Shown: positions 26,467 through 36,227, counted from the first letter of the stretch. The stretch: DNA of 64,000 nucleotides from Flavobacterium aquidurense (GCF_001404985.1 NZ_JRLF01000015.1:842125-906124), one strand, 5' to 3'. Notes: generated by a model not told the origin, from the sequence alone. Program-made: numbers and translations.

Positions 26467-28566
26467 TTATTTAAAATTTCCAATTCCTTCTTTTAGCCAA
26501 TGCAAATATTCATCTGCATTTACATAACTAATTGTTGGTTTTGTATTGTTTAAATTCTTGCCTTCTAAATCAGTTATAATATATAATGGCTGAGTATTCG
26601 TTTTATATTTTGAGATCATAAAATCAGTCCATTTATCTCCAACAGTAATAATTTTATCGCCTGATTTAGTTACAAATTGCTCTTCTTTTGGCAATTCACG
26701 TTTATCATCTACATAAAGAGAAATCAAAACAACATCGTTTTTCAGGATTGGTAAAATCGTAGGTTCTGACCACACATTATTTTCCATTTTTCTGCAATTC
26801 ACACAAGCATAACCTGTAAAATCAAGCATAATTGGTTTGTTGATTGATTTTGCATAAGCTAAACCATCTTCATAATCGTGAAAAACCATAATACCGTGCG
26901 GCCCTAATTCAGCTCCGTCAGGCAATCCTTTTATAGATTCGGCATTTCCTGCTGAATTAGCAGAACCTCCTACTCCAAACGGGCTTTCGCTATATTGTGG
27001 AGGAGGCGGAAAAGCGCTGATTAACTTTAATGGTGCTCCCCAAAGTCCCGGAATTAAATATACTGTAAACACTAATGTAAGCAATCCTAAATACAATCTG
27101 CCAACTGAAATATGTTGTAACGGACTATCGTGCGGCAATGTAATTTTTCCGAATAAATATAAAGTCAAAGCTGCAAAAATAGCGATCCAGATCGCAATAA
27201 AAACTTCTCTTTCTAATAAGTGTAATTGTAAAACTAAATCAGCATTTGATAAAAATTTAAATGCTAAAGCCAATTCTAAAAATCCTAAAACCACTTTTAC
27301 AGTATTCAGCCATCCACCAGATTTTGGTAAAGAATTTAACCATCCCGGGAACATTGCAAATAACATAAACGGCAAAGCCAAAGCCAATGAAAATCCTAAC
27401 ATTCCAATAATTGGTGCAATTCCTCCATTTGAAGCCGCTTCTACTAATAAAGTCCCTACAATTGGTCCTGTACAAGAAAACGATACAATTGCCAGAGCTA
27501 AAGCCATGAACAATATTCCTATTATTCCGCCTCTGTCTGCTTGTTGATCTACTTTATTTCCCCATGAATTTGGCAACATAATTTCGAAAGCTCCCAAAAA
27601 TGAAGTAGCAAAAATGATCAATATAATAAAGAAGATTAAGTTAAACCACACATCTGTAGACAAAGCGTTTAATGCATCTGCACCAAATATCTTAGTTACA
27701 ATTAATCCTAAAATAACATAAATCGCAATAATTGAAAGTCCGTAAAAAATAGCATTTCTAATTCCTTTTGCCCTGCTTTTACTTTGTTTAGTAAAGAAAC
27801 TTACCGTCATTGGGATCATCGGGAAAACACAAGGCGTTAATAACGCTGCAAATCCTGATATAAAAGCAATAAAAAAGATCGACCATAAACTTCTTGCCGG
27901 AGTCGGACCAGGCATATCTTCTTTTGATGGAGTTTCAGCAACAGCATTTTTTGTAGTTTCAACCTTAGCCGTTTCAATTGTTGGTTTTACTGTATCAACT
28001 GCTAAACCTTCTACTTTAGTTTCATCTTTCTTTACTTCTGAAACACTCGCAACCGCATCCATCTTAAAAGTGGAAGGAATTACAATTGAGAATTTTTTAT
28101 TCGAATTGATACAAACTTCTTTACAAACCTGAAAATCAAATTCAACATCAACTGTTTTCAAATTCGGATTTATAATTGTTATTTCCTGTTCGATATGTGC
28201 CTTACCTTCAAAGAAAGTTTCATTTACACCAAAAACATCATTAAAAGCAGTTCTGGTTTTTCCTTCTTTAGCTTTTCCAACTAAATTATAGTTTCCTTTT
28301 TGATTTTTAAAGGCAATTTCCAAAGCAAGAGGTCCGCCATCCGGAGTAAATTGCGAATACATATGCCAGTCTTTTTCAATTGTTCCATCAAAAATTAAAA
28401 CGGCATTATTCCCTGATTTCTTTTCAATTTTTGAAGTCCATTTTACCGGTTCCAGGATTTGAGCATTCCCTTTTGCAAAAGCAAACAAGAAAAACAGGAA
28501 AAACACAATGGTTTTATTCCAGATATTTTTCGACATTATCGTTTGATCGTATTGATTAGAGTTCAT
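26467..28566 (-). CDS. dsbD: Thiol:disulfide interchange protein DsbD
   Basis: 699 residues that carry electrons from cytoplasmic thioredoxin to periplasmic disulfide reductases. The three expected parts are visible. First, a signal peptide and an N-terminal periplasmic domain with a CxxxC pair (CKEVCINS, ~149). Second, an eight-helix membrane domain with TPCVFPMIPMT and SCTGPIVGTLL, the paired cysteines. Third, a C-terminal thioredoxin domain with YACVNCRKM. The ATG at 28566 overlaps the tilS stop by one base (TAATG). An internal ATG at residue 11 gives a tidier signal peptide (MSKNIWNK...), so the start is not certain. Confidence 0.95.
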   Translation of the reverse strand: MNSNQYDQTIMSKNIWNKTIVFFLFFLFAFAKGNAQILEPVKWTSKIEKKSGNNAVLIFDGTIEKDWHMYSQFTPDGGPLALEIAFKNQKGNYNLVGKAKEGKTRTAFNDVFGVNETFFEGKAHIEQEITIINPNLKTVDVEFDFQVCKEVCINSNKKFSIVIPSTFKMDAVASVSEVKKDETKVEGLAVDTVKPTIETAKVETTKNAVAETPSKEDMPGPTPARSLWSIFFIAFISGFAALLTPCVFPMIPMTVSFFTKQSKSRAKGIRNAIFYGLSIIAIYVILGLIVTKIFGADALNALSTDVWFNLIFFIILIIFATSFLGAFEIMLPNSWGNKVDQQADRGGIIGILFMALALAIVSFSCTGPIVGTLLVEAASNGGIAPIIGMLGFSLALALPFMLFAMFPGWLNSLPKSGGWLNTVKVVLGFLELALAFKFLSNADLVLQLHLLEREVFIAIWIAIFAALTLYLFGKITLPHDSPLQHISVGRLYLGLLTLVFTVYLIPGLWGAPLKLISAFPPPPQYSESPFGVGGSANSAGNAESIKGLPDGAELGPHGIMVFHDYEDGLAYAKSINKPIMLDFTGYACVNCRKMENNVWSEPTILPILKNDVVLISLYVDDKRELPKEEQFVTKSGDKIITVGDKWTDFMISKYKTNTQPLYIITDLEGKNLNNTKPTISYVNADEYLHWLKEGIGNFK

Positions 28567-29876
28567 TATAGTAATTCTATTTTAAGTATTTTATTTGTGG
28601 TATTTTCAATTTTAAAACGTTCATCTTGTCTGATTCCAACAACCCAAACAATCTGATTATCTGAACATAAAAGCCATGTTTTTTCTTTTTCTATCAGGGA
28701 TAACTTTTCATCTTTAAAAAGTTTACTCACTTTTTTAGACTTTCCATCCATCCCAAAAGGGTAAAAAATATCCCCTTCATTCCATTTACGTAAAACAAGT
28801 GGAAACTGGATTTTTTCAGCGTCCACAAAGATAGCTTTATTTGAATCTATTGTAATGTCGTCTACTTGACAAAGCTTCAATTTTAAGGGAAAATTAACTT
28901 CTTTATCGTTTGCCGAAATTTCAAATTCTTCCTTTTCTGCTATTTCAGAAATCGGGCTTAAAATTAAAGTATTCCTATTTTTTAGTAAACGAAACTCAGC
29001 CGAAAGCACTTGTTTTCCAGATTGTCCATCGACTAAATCATAAATATCGTTCCAGGCCAGAAAGCCAAATTCATTCAGCCACTGATATAAGTATGATTTA
29101 TAATTAGGCAATTTTTTAAGCTGATTCAAATCAAAATGAATATCCTCACCGTCTTCTTTTGCTACTTGCTGATAAATCATAATCGAAGCATCTTCGACCA
29201 TTTCCTGCGATTCCTGTAAATATGATTGTGTTTTCTTAAAAGCATTCAAAAAATTAGGATTGATTTCTTTCAGCATGGGAACCAAATCATGGCGAATCTT
29301 ATTTCGAAGATATTTATTAGACGCATTACTGCTGTCTTCACGCCATTCGATATTATTTCCCTGAGCATATTTCAGGATTTCATCTCTGGAAAAAGGCAAA
29401 AGCGGGCGAATAATTCGATCGTTTTGTTCTGGAATACCTGTCAATCCTTCTAATCCTGTTCCTCTGGTTAAGTTGATAATAAAAGTTTCCAGATTATCAT
29501 CGGCATGATGTGCGGTTAGAATATAATCGAATTTCTCTTTTTCTAAAAGTTCATAAAACCAACTGTAACGCAATTCACGTGCTGCAACTTGTGTCGATAG
29601 TTTATAATCTTTGGCAAAAGCCTCGGTATCAAATTGTGTGGTAAAAATCGGGATGTTATTTCGATCACAATAGTCCTGAATAAAACTCTGATCACCAAAA
29701 CTTTCTAATCCGCGAAGTTGAAAATTGCAATGCAAAACAGCAATTTCATACGGTAACTGCTTTAACAAATGCAATAAAACCATGCTGTCCAATCCTCCGC
29801 TAATAGCCAGAAATAGTTTTTTTTCTTCCAAAAATGGAAATCTCGATGTAATGTGATTTTGAAATTTTGAAAACAT
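28566..29876 (-). CDS. tilS: tRNA(Ile)-lysidine synthetase
   Basis: 436 residues. An ATP-dependent enzyme that converts C34 of the CAU-anticodon tRNA-Ile to lysidine so that it reads AUA. The N-terminal PP-loop SGGLDSMVLL (residues 26-35), HHADDNLETFIINL and LRNKIRHDLVPML are family motifs, and the C-terminal TilS domain includes WNEGDIFYPFGMDGKSKKVSKLF. It is essential in most bacteria. It runs directly into dsbD with a one-base overlap, so the two are co-transcribed. Confidence 0.95.
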   Translation of the reverse strand: MFSKFQNHITSRFPFLEEKKLFLAISGGLDSMVLLHLLKQLPYEIAVLHCNFQLRGLESFGDQSFIQDYCDRNNIPIFTTQFDTEAFAKDYKLSTQVAARELRYSWFYELLEKEKFDYILTAHHADDNLETFIINLTRGTGLEGLTGIPEQNDRIIRPLLPFSRDEILKYAQGNNIEWREDSSNASNKYLRNKIRHDLVPMLKEINPNFLNAFKKTQSYLQESQEMVEDASIMIYQQVAKEDGEDIHFDLNQLKKLPNYKSYLYQWLNEFGFLAWNDIYDLVDGQSGKQVLSAEFRLLKNRNTLILSPISEIAEKEEFEISANDKEVNFPLKLKLCQVDDITIDSNKAIFVDAEKIQFPLVLRKWNEGDIFYPFGMDGKSKKVSKLFKDEKLSLIEKEKTWLLCSDNQIVWVVGIRQDERFKIENTTNKILKIELL

Positions 29877-29939
29877 TCGATAAATGTAAAAAATTAAATT
29901 CGATCTATTTTTAAATGAAATGTTAAGCGTGTATTTTGT

Positions 29940-30168
29940 TAATGCTTTTTGTCACGAATTGCACGAATTATCACTATTTTTTTTTCTGCCACAGATTAAA
30001 AGATTAGCACAGATTTTCTATATGAATTTCACGCAGATTTTAAAAAGATTTAAGCCGATGAGCGCAGATTAATTTTATAAAAATCTAACTAAATCTGCTT
30101 TGATCTTTTTAAATCTGCGTGAAACAAAATCACTTTAATCCTTTAATCTTTGGCTAACTTTTTAAAAA
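29940..30168. repeat. Family A nested hairpin repeat between pabB and tilS
   Basis: Inner arms TTTCACGCAGATTTT (~30025) and AAATCTGCGTGAAA (~30110) enclose AAAAGATTTAAGC and its complement. Outer arms GCCACAGATTAAAAGATT and AATCCTTTAATCTTTGGC lie outside them, so the element folds as nested stems. A CACGAATTGCACGAATT stretch precedes it. No gene or promoter is seen. Confidence 0.7.
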
Positions 30169-31467
30169 TTACTGCAAAACTTCGTGCATTGCTTTCGCTT
30201 TCAACAAACATTCTTCGTATTCATTTTCCGGTATTGATTGTGCTGTAATAGCACTTCCTACAGAAAAAGAAACGTATTTATTTTCCTGATTATACAAAAT
30301 ACTTCTGATCACAACATTAAAATCAAAGTCGCCATCCGGTGTAAAATAACCAACTGACCCACTATACAAACCACGTTTGGTTTCTTCCAGGTTTTCTATA
30401 ATTTTCATAACCGAAATTTTTGGGGCTCCGGTCATACTTCCCATTGGGAAAGTGGTTCTTAAAACATCGATTGGCGAATATTGCGGATCTAATTTTGAAG
30501 TTATTGTAGAAATCATTTGGTGAACCTGCAAGAACGAATAGATTCTACAAAGCTCTACAACCTTTACAGAACCTTTTTGCGCTGTGTGCGACAAATCATT
30601 CCGAACCAAATCTGTAATCATGATATTCTCTGCACGTTCTTTGGAATCAGATTCTAAAAATTGTTTTGATTTTTCGTCTTCAATTGGGTCCAAAAACCTT
30701 TTTGAAGTTCCTTTTATAGGCTGAGAAATCAAAGTCTCTCCTACTCTTTTCAGATAACGTTCCGGTGAAGCTGAAAGCAAAAAATGTTTATGATTTTTAA
30801 AAAAAACCGAAAATGGTGCCTTTGAAATTTTATTGAGTTTCTGAAATTTTTCAAGCGGATTTATAACTGCATTTTCCGCATAAAACTCCATACAAAAATT
30901 AGCCTCATACATATCGCCTTTATGAATATGATCGAGCATTTTCGAAACTTTTTCTACATACAAATCTTTTGAAATACGCTGTTGCACTTCTCCCGCCGTT
31001 CCGACTTCGTTTAGCGTTATAAAAGAATAATTTTCACTTTGAACGATTTCCTCAAAATCATCTTCCACCTCATCATCACACAATAATAAATACTGCATTT
31101 CGAGTTCATTTCCTTTTAATGAAATTATTTTTTTTGGCTGAAAGAAAAATAAATCAGGAAAATCTAAACCATCAAAATTGGAAGAACTTACTTGCTCAAT
31201 ATCATTTTTTAAATCATATGAAAGATAGCCAAAAAGCCAGTCTTTAGTGGTTTGTTGATATTGTTTAAGGTCATCAAAAGCATTGTGGAAATCAGTTTTT
31301 AGCGAAGTAAAAGCATCCACAGCCAACACGCAATCAAAACTGGAATATTCTTGTGGATACGAATTGCTATCCAAAAAAATAACCTCGCGAAATTGTTGCG
31401 ACCAGCTTAAAAGTTGTTGTTTAAAATGCTCTGGATTTGAAATATGTTTATGAATGGAAACTCTCAA
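30169..31467 (-). CDS. pabB: Aminodeoxychorismate synthase component I
   Basis: 432 residues from the revised start. A chorismate-binding enzyme for p-aminobenzoate (folate) synthesis. Motifs: SASPERYLKR, the ISQPIKGTSKR block, DLVRNDLSHTAQKGS and the C-terminal FPMGSMTGAPKISVM and SVGSAITAQS strands. Anthranilate synthase TrpE is the alternative; the length and neighbours favour PabB. A TTG at 31491 would give 440 residues, but it lies within the -7 box of the promoter. The TTG at 31467 fits the predicted transcript and gives MRVSIHKHI, so it is preferred. Confidence 0.87.
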   Translation of the reverse strand: MRVSIHKHISNPEHFKQQLLSWSQQFREVIFLDSNSYPQEYSSFDCVLAVDAFTSLKTDFHNAFDDLKQYQQTTKDWLFGYLSYDLKNDIEQVSSSNFDGLDFPDLFFFQPKKIISLKGNELEMQYLLLCDDEVEDDFEEIVQSENYSFITLNEVGTAGEVQQRISKDLYVEKVSKMLDHIHKGDMYEANFCMEFYAENAVINPLEKFQKLNKISKAPFSVFFKNHKHFLLSASPERYLKRVGETLISQPIKGTSKRFLDPIEDEKSKQFLESDSKERAENIMITDLVRNDLSHTAQKGSVKVVELCRIYSFLQVHQMISTITSKLDPQYSPIDVLRTTFPMGSMTGAPKISVMKIIENLEETKRGLYSGSVGYFTPDGDFDFNVVIRSILYNQENKYVSFSVGSAITAQSIPENEYEECLLKAKAMHEVLQ

Positions 31468-31488
31468 AAAAGTATAATTTTTAGATTT

Positions 31489-31519
31489 CAAAATTACGAC
31501 AAAAAAAATCCTTCGATAA
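31489..31519 (-). promoter_or_regulatory. pabB promoter
   Basis: On the minus strand TTTA (31516-31519), 19 bases, then TAATTTTG (31489-31496). Transcription would begin near 31482, 15 bases before the TTG at 31467. Confidence 0.6.
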
Positions 31520-31652
31520 AATAATACTCAAAAATTATTGGCACACTTTTTAGTACACGGAATTAAGAGTTATTATAAAAACAGCTTTTTAACACAAAAC
31601 CACTTTTAATAAAACCAAAAACATCATTTATCAATTAAATTTTAAAACCTTT

Positions 31653-32864
31653 ATGAAAACAATTGCAAAATTAAGCTTAATCGCCGTGGTAATTACCACA
31701 TTATTATTTTCTTGCAAAAAAGCAGATGCCACCTCTTCTGCTGAAGAAGCCAGAGAAACTTCAATTACAGCTACAGAAGATCGTGCTGAAACAGAATCTT
31801 CAGGAGACAGCTACTCTGAAACCGAAATACAACAGCAAATACAGGCTGGACAAATTACCGCAGGCGAATGGAATGATTTAAGTAATTGGGCATTTTGGGA
31901 ATCATTGAATGCAAATTCTGAATTTGCTGAAATGAGCAATTACTGGAAGTATCGCCTAAACGACAGAGTTTCTGTAAACATAAAATATGATTCGGAAAAT
32001 TTAACAGATGTGCCTGTTTCATTAATAAACGCTCAAAATGAAATCGTTTGGTCATCCAGAACAAATAATAAAGGAAATGCAGAATTTTGGCCTCATTTAA
32101 AGGATGGAAACCAATCTAATCAACAAAACTTAAAAATTAAAATTGGGGACGAGATATTCAAAAACATCCAAACCTATACTGATAAAAAAGTCAACAGATT
32201 AGTTTTGCAAAATTACAATGCAAAAAATACCGAAAAGAAAATTGATATCGCATTTATGGTTGATGCAACTGGTTCTATGGGAGATGAACTGGAATATTTA
32301 AAAAAAGAATTGACAGACGTTATTTCTAAAGTAAAAAATAAAAACCAAGATGTTGCTATAAATATGGGAGCCGTTTTTTACAGGGATAAAGGCGAAGATT
32401 ATGTTACCAAAATATCTGACTTTTCAAATGATATTGATGATACTGTTGATTTTATAAAAGAACAATCAGCCGAAGATGGAGGAGATTTCCCGGAAGCAGT
32501 TGAAACAGCTTTAGATAAATCGATTAATGATTTAGAATGGTCTGAAGATGCTACGTCAAGAATATTATTTTTAGTATTAGATGCTCCGCCACATTATGAT
32601 GATCAAATTATCTCAGAAATTCATGATTTGATAGCAACTGCAAGTAAAAAAGGAATCAGAATAATCCCGATAACTGCCAGCGGAATAGATAAAGAAACAG
32701 AATTTTTAATGCGTTATATGGCAATTGCAACTAATGGAACTTATGTTTTTATAACCAATGACAGCGGTATTGGCAACGATCATCTTGTTGCATCAGTAGG
32801 AAATTATCAGGTTGAACATTTAAATAAATTAATGGTCAGACTTATAAATGAGACTATAAAATAG
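31653..32864 (+). CDS. VWA-domain lipoprotein
   Basis: 403 residues with a lipobox signal peptide (LLFSC, Cys21). After an acidic, low-complexity linker and a short aromatic block (GEWNDLSNWAFW) comes a von Willebrand A domain with the MIDAS motif MVDATGSMGDE (D204, S208), HYDDQIISEIH and a conserved DAPPHYD. VWA proteins bind metal-dependent partners, often on the surface. A C-terminal SGIGNDH block follows. The role is unknown; no partner gene is adjacent. It is anchored in the envelope by lipid. Confidence 0.88.
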   Translation: MKTIAKLSLIAVVITTLLFSCKKADATSSAEEARETSITATEDRAETESSGDSYSETEIQQQIQAGQITAGEWNDLSNWAFWESLNANSEFAEMSNYWKYRLNDRVSVNIKYDSENLTDVPVSLINAQNEIVWSSRTNNKGNAEFWPHLKDGNQSNQQNLKIKIGDEIFKNIQTYTDKKVNRLVLQNYNAKNTEKKIDIAFMVDATGSMGDELEYLKKELTDVISKVKNKNQDVAINMGAVFYRDKGEDYVTKISDFSNDIDDTVDFIKEQSAEDGGDFPEAVETALDKSINDLEWSEDATSRILFLVLDAPPHYDDQIISEIHDLIATASKKGIRIIPITASGIDKETEFLMRYMAIATNGTYVFITNDSGIGNDHLVASVGNYQVEHLNKLMVRLINETIK

Positions 32865-32922
32865 CAAAATTTATTATAATATCACCAATAAAAAAACAAG
32901 AAAAGTGTTAATAAAACAGTAA

Positions 32923-32950
32923 TTTGATAAGAAAAAAATCGTTATATTTG
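32923..32950 (+). promoter_or_regulatory. DoxX-like gene promoter
   Basis: TTTG at 32923-32926, 16 bases, then TATATTTG at 32943-32950. It implies a ~150-base 5' leader before the ATG at 33105. Confidence 0.6.
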
Positions 32951-33104
32951 ATATAGTATTAAATTAAACTCAATATACAATTGTATTGCTTACAGAATTC
33001 TTAATAAAAAACATTTAAAACACATTTTCATTTTATTAGAGAATTCAGATTTAAAATATTTATCAGCAAGTAAATTATTTTTTAACCTTATTAAATCTAG
33101 TATT

Positions 33105-33479
33105 ATGAAAATTGCTACCATTATTGTCCGTGTTTTAATTGGTCTATTGTTGCTTTTTGCTTCTATAAGTTATTTTTTTCATCTAATGCCGGAACCAGAA
33201 ACAACAGGGAATTTTAAAGCTTTTAATGTTGGTTTAATGGCTTCAACTTATCTAATGCCTTTAGCAAAATCAATAGAATTGCTTTGCGGAATTGCATTTG
33301 TAACAGGACGTTATGTAACATTGGCTAATATTTTGATCCTGCCAATTACAGTAAACATTTTGTTTATCAATTATTTCCTGGCTCCTGAAGGTTTACCAAT
33401 TGCAGGATTACTGTTCCTGGCTAACTTATTTTTGATTTACAGATATTGGGATAATTATAAAAGTGTTTTCACCAGATAA
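33105..33479 (+). CDS. DoxX-like membrane protein
   Basis: 124 residues with four hydrophobic helices and the DoxX-like pattern (RVLIGLLLLFASISYFF; LAKSIELLCGIAFVTGRY). DoxX relatives are small membrane proteins with roles in redox or metabolite-linked processes, often unknown. A strong promoter sits ~155 bases upstream, and a bidirectional terminator lies between it and the convergent lipocalin gene. Confidence 0.8.
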   Translation: MKIATIIVRVLIGLLLLFASISYFFHLMPEPETTGNFKAFNVGLMASTYLMPLAKSIELLCGIAFVTGRYVTLANILILPITVNILFINYFLAPEGLPIAGLLFLANLFLIYRYWDNYKSVFTR

Positions 33480-33504
33480 TCTATTCCATTTTACAAATAA
33501 TAGC

Positions 33505-33541
33505 AAACCCGATAGGTTTTAAAATCTATCGGGTTTCTTAT
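33505..33541. terminator. Terminator between DoxX-like and lipocalin genes
   Basis: AAACCCGATAG (33505-33515) pairs exactly with CTATCGGGTTT (33526-33536). It lies in the gap between convergent genes (33479 and 33571) and probably serves both. Confidence 0.85.
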
Positions 33542-33570
33542 TTAATAAAAATCAACGTTTATAATTTTTA

Positions 33571-34113
33571 TTAATTTGTCTTATTGTGTTCTGTCCAAAC
33601 CAAATCTGAAACATTATAACCAATTTCCTGTGCTTTTACAAGATAATTGGCTTTTATGCTTTCAGGAATGGTAGTCTCTCTGGAAAGTATCCACATGTAT
33701 TTTAAGTTTTCACCAGCAACAAGAGCATATTTGTAATTATCATCAATAGCAATTACATTATATCCGGCATAAAAAGGACCAAAAAATGAGACCTTAAGCA
33801 TAGCAACATCATCTTTTTTGACGAATTTGGCTTTTCCTATGCTTTCTTCCCATTTGTCTTTTTTGACATTGTAGCCCTTATTATCTACTTTTATTGTTCC
33901 GTTATTGTTTAGAGAATATTCGGCAGTGACGTTGTTGAGATCTTTTTCATATTTAAAATCCAATCTTGCAATTTCGTACCATTTCCCTAAATATTTCGTT
34001 TTGTCAAAATTAGTAACTGCTTTTGCTTTTTCCGGAATTGTTGCTCCACATGAATAAAGTGCAAGCGCAACTCCTGCCCCAATAAGAACTGGAGCTATAT
34101 ATCTATTTTTCAT
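33571..34113 (-). CDS. blc: Lipocalin family lipoprotein (Blc-like)
   Basis: 180 residues with a lipobox (LYSC, Cys22). The mature protein has the lipocalin GxW motif (YLGKWYEIARLD), DNKGYNV and YKYALVAGENLKYMWILSRE, matching bacterial Blc/apolipoprotein D-type lipocalins. These bind lipids or hydrophobic molecules at the outer membrane and are often stress-related. It is the outer-membrane lipoprotein of this region by inference. Confidence 0.92.
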   Translation of the reverse strand: MKNRYIAPVLIGAGVALALYSCGATIPEKAKAVTNFDKTKYLGKWYEIARLDFKYEKDLNNVTAEYSLNNNGTIKVDNKGYNVKKDKWEESIGKAKFVKKDDVAMLKVSFFGPFYAGYNVIAIDDNYKYALVAGENLKYMWILSRETTIPESIKANYLVKAQEIGYNVSDLVWTEHNKTN

Positions 34114-34730
34114 AATATTACCTTTTAGATTTATAAAGGTAATCTGAGAAACCTAAATTTAATTTACAACATTTTTATTTGATTTTATATTTTCTAACTA
34201 TTGAAATCTTTTATTGGATTACCGTTAAGCTAAATTGTATTAGATATAAAACGCTTCAAAGAAGCTAAATATCTATAGCGTAATTTATTGTCGTCGACAT
34301 AAAGCTCCAGCGGAGCGACATATGTATCGATTATAAATATGTCGCTCCGCTGGAGCTTGGAATCTTTGCGACAATGCTCTGCTATAAATATTTTGCTCCT
34401 CTGGAGCTTTTTTAAATTTTAATAATCTATTTAATGAATGAAATATTTTATCTACTATAAATATGTGGTCTCTACGAGACAAAAAAATGGTAAATGCTAT
34501 TTTTTCTACCAATATATAATCTCTCCGAGATATAAAATTTATATGTTATGATTAAATATTAGTTTAACTCCGTTAGGAGATTAATGCTGATAGAAACTAT
34601 CAATATATAATCTCTCCAAAATATAAAATTTATATGTTATGATTAAATATTAGTTTAACTCCGTTAGGAGTTTAATGTTGGTAGAAACAAAATAACCCAG
34701 TTGGTAAAAAGTGGCCCTTAGGGACTACAT
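34114..34730. repeat. Repeat-rich gap (family C) between blc and lpdA
   Basis: This 600-base gap holds a perfect 22-bp inverted repeat (34302-34323 / 34337-34358, arm AAGCTCCAGCGGAGCGACAT...), CTCCTCTGGAGC and TCTCTACGAGAC half-palindromes, then a 91-bp tandem repeat in two copies (34510-34600, 34601-34691). Each copy holds CTCTCCGAGATA- or CTCTCCAAAATA-type text and ends with a CTCCGTTAGGAG palindrome. No gene or promoter is seen. Confidence 0.75.
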
Positions 34731-34775
34731 AAAAAATAAAAACCGCCAATTCTGAAATTTCAGAATTGGCGGTTT
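34731..34775 (-). terminator. lpdA terminator
   Basis: AACCGCCAATTCTGAA / TTCAGAATTGGCGGTT is a perfect palindromic stem (34741-34773), with an A-rich run just to its left that becomes a U-run on the minus strand. It is 24 bases beyond the lpdA stop. Confidence 0.9.
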
Positions 34776-34797
34776 TTAAAAATATGTTTAACGTAAA

Positions 34798-36201
34798 TTA
34801 TACGTGTAATGCTCTGTTATCTGTAGCGGCTAATGCAGCTTCTTTTACTGCTTCAGCAAAAGTTGGGTGCGCATGGCTCATTCTTGAGATATCTTCAGCA
34901 GACGCTTTGAACTCCATTGCGGTAACTGCCTCAGCAATTAAGTCTGCTGTACGTGCTCCAATCATGTGAACTCCTAAAACCTCATCGGTTTTAGCATCGG
35001 CGATGATTTTTACGAATCCGTCAAGATCTCCACTTGCTCTTGCACGACCTAAAGCTTTGAAAGGAAAACTTCCAACTTTGTATTCTGTTCCTGAAGCTTT
35101 TACCTGCTCTTCTGTTTGTCCAACTGCAGCAACTTCCGGCCAAGTGTACACTACACCAGGAATTAAGTTATAATCAATATGTGGTTTTTGACCAGCTAAG
35201 ATTTCAGCAACCATAGTTCCTTCTTCTTCTGCTTTGTGTGCCAACATTGCTCCACGAACCACGTCTCCAATTGCATAAATATTTGGAACATTAGTTTGTA
35301 AATGATCGTTTACTTCTACTTGTCCTCTATCAGAAATTTTAACTCCTGCTTTGTCAGCGTTTAATCCGTCTGTGTAAGGACGACGACCAACAGAAACTAA
35401 TGAATAATCTCCTTCTAAAGTAATAGTTTCTCCTTTTGCATTTTCAGCCTGAACTACAACAGCATCGCCGTTTCTTTCTACTGATTTTACTTTATGAGAA
35501 ACGTAAAATTTCATTCCTTGTTTTTTCAATACTTTAGTCAATTCTTTAGACAAAGAAGCATCCATTCCAGGAATAATTCTGTCCATGAATTCTACTACAG
35601 AAACCTGAGCTCCTAAACGTAGGTAAACTTGTCCAAGCTCGATTCCGATAACTCCACCACCAATGATTACTAAATGTTTTGGAACTTCTTTTAAAGCCAA
35701 AGCTTCAGTAGAAGTGATGATTCTTTCTTTATCAATTTTGATGAATGGTAAAGAAGATGGTTTTGAACCTGTAGCGATTACAGTATATTTTGCTTCGATA
35801 GTTTCTGATGTTCCGTCAGCTTTTGCAACTGCAATATGTGTTGCGTCTACGAAAGAACCTAAACCATTGAAAACAGTAATTTTATTTTTATCCATTAAGT
35901 AGTTGATTCCACCTACGGTTTGATCTACAACTGCTTGTTTACGAGCAATCATTTTCTCTAAATTGATTTTTACATCTCCGGAAACTTCGATTCCGTGATC
36001 TGCAAAATGAGCAATTTCGGCATAATGATGAGAAGAAGATAGTAATGCTTTTGAAGGAATACAACCTACGTTAAGGCAAGTTCCGCCTAATGAATTATAT
36101 TTTTCTACAATTGCAGTTTTGAAACCTAATTGTGCGCAACGAATTGCTGATACATATCCGCCAGGACCTGAACCTATAATGACTACGTCAAATGAACTCA
36201 T
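34798..36201 (-). CDS. lpdA: Dihydrolipoyl dehydrogenase (E3)
   Basis: 467 residues, the usual E3 length. The FAD-binding IIGSGPGGYVSAI, the redox-active disulfide GGTCLNVGCIPSK (C42, C47), NAD-binding IIGGGVIGIELG, the AIGDVVRGAMLAHKAEEEG block and the active-site HAHPTFAEA near the C-terminus are all intact. E3 serves pyruvate and 2-oxoglutarate dehydrogenase complexes; the E1/E2 genes are not in the window. Confidence 0.97.
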   Translation of the reverse strand: MSSFDVVIIGSGPGGYVSAIRCAQLGFKTAIVEKYNSLGGTCLNVGCIPSKALLSSSHHYAEIAHFADHGIEVSGDVKINLEKMIARKQAVVDQTVGGINYLMDKNKITVFNGLGSFVDATHIAVAKADGTSETIEAKYTVIATGSKPSSLPFIKIDKERIITSTEALALKEVPKHLVIIGGGVIGIELGQVYLRLGAQVSVVEFMDRIIPGMDASLSKELTKVLKKQGMKFYVSHKVKSVERNGDAVVVQAENAKGETITLEGDYSLVSVGRRPYTDGLNADKAGVKISDRGQVEVNDHLQTNVPNIYAIGDVVRGAMLAHKAEEEGTMVAEILAGQKPHIDYNLIPGVVYTWPEVAAVGQTEEQVKASGTEYKVGSFPFKALGRARASGDLDGFVKIIADAKTDEVLGVHMIGARTADLIAEAVTAMEFKASAEDISRMSHAHPTFAEAVKEAALAATDNRALHV

Positions 36202-36227
36202 AGTTTGTCTATTTATTTTTAGCGATA

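Noticed and set aside
34285..34512. 75-residue ORF in the family C repeats
   Set aside because: Translates palindromic repeat DNA (repeated CRR/RRH text); no promoter or start context.
34510..34691. Possible CRISPR-like array
   Set aside because: Only two 91-bp copies, no short repeat-spacer pattern and no cas genes nearby.
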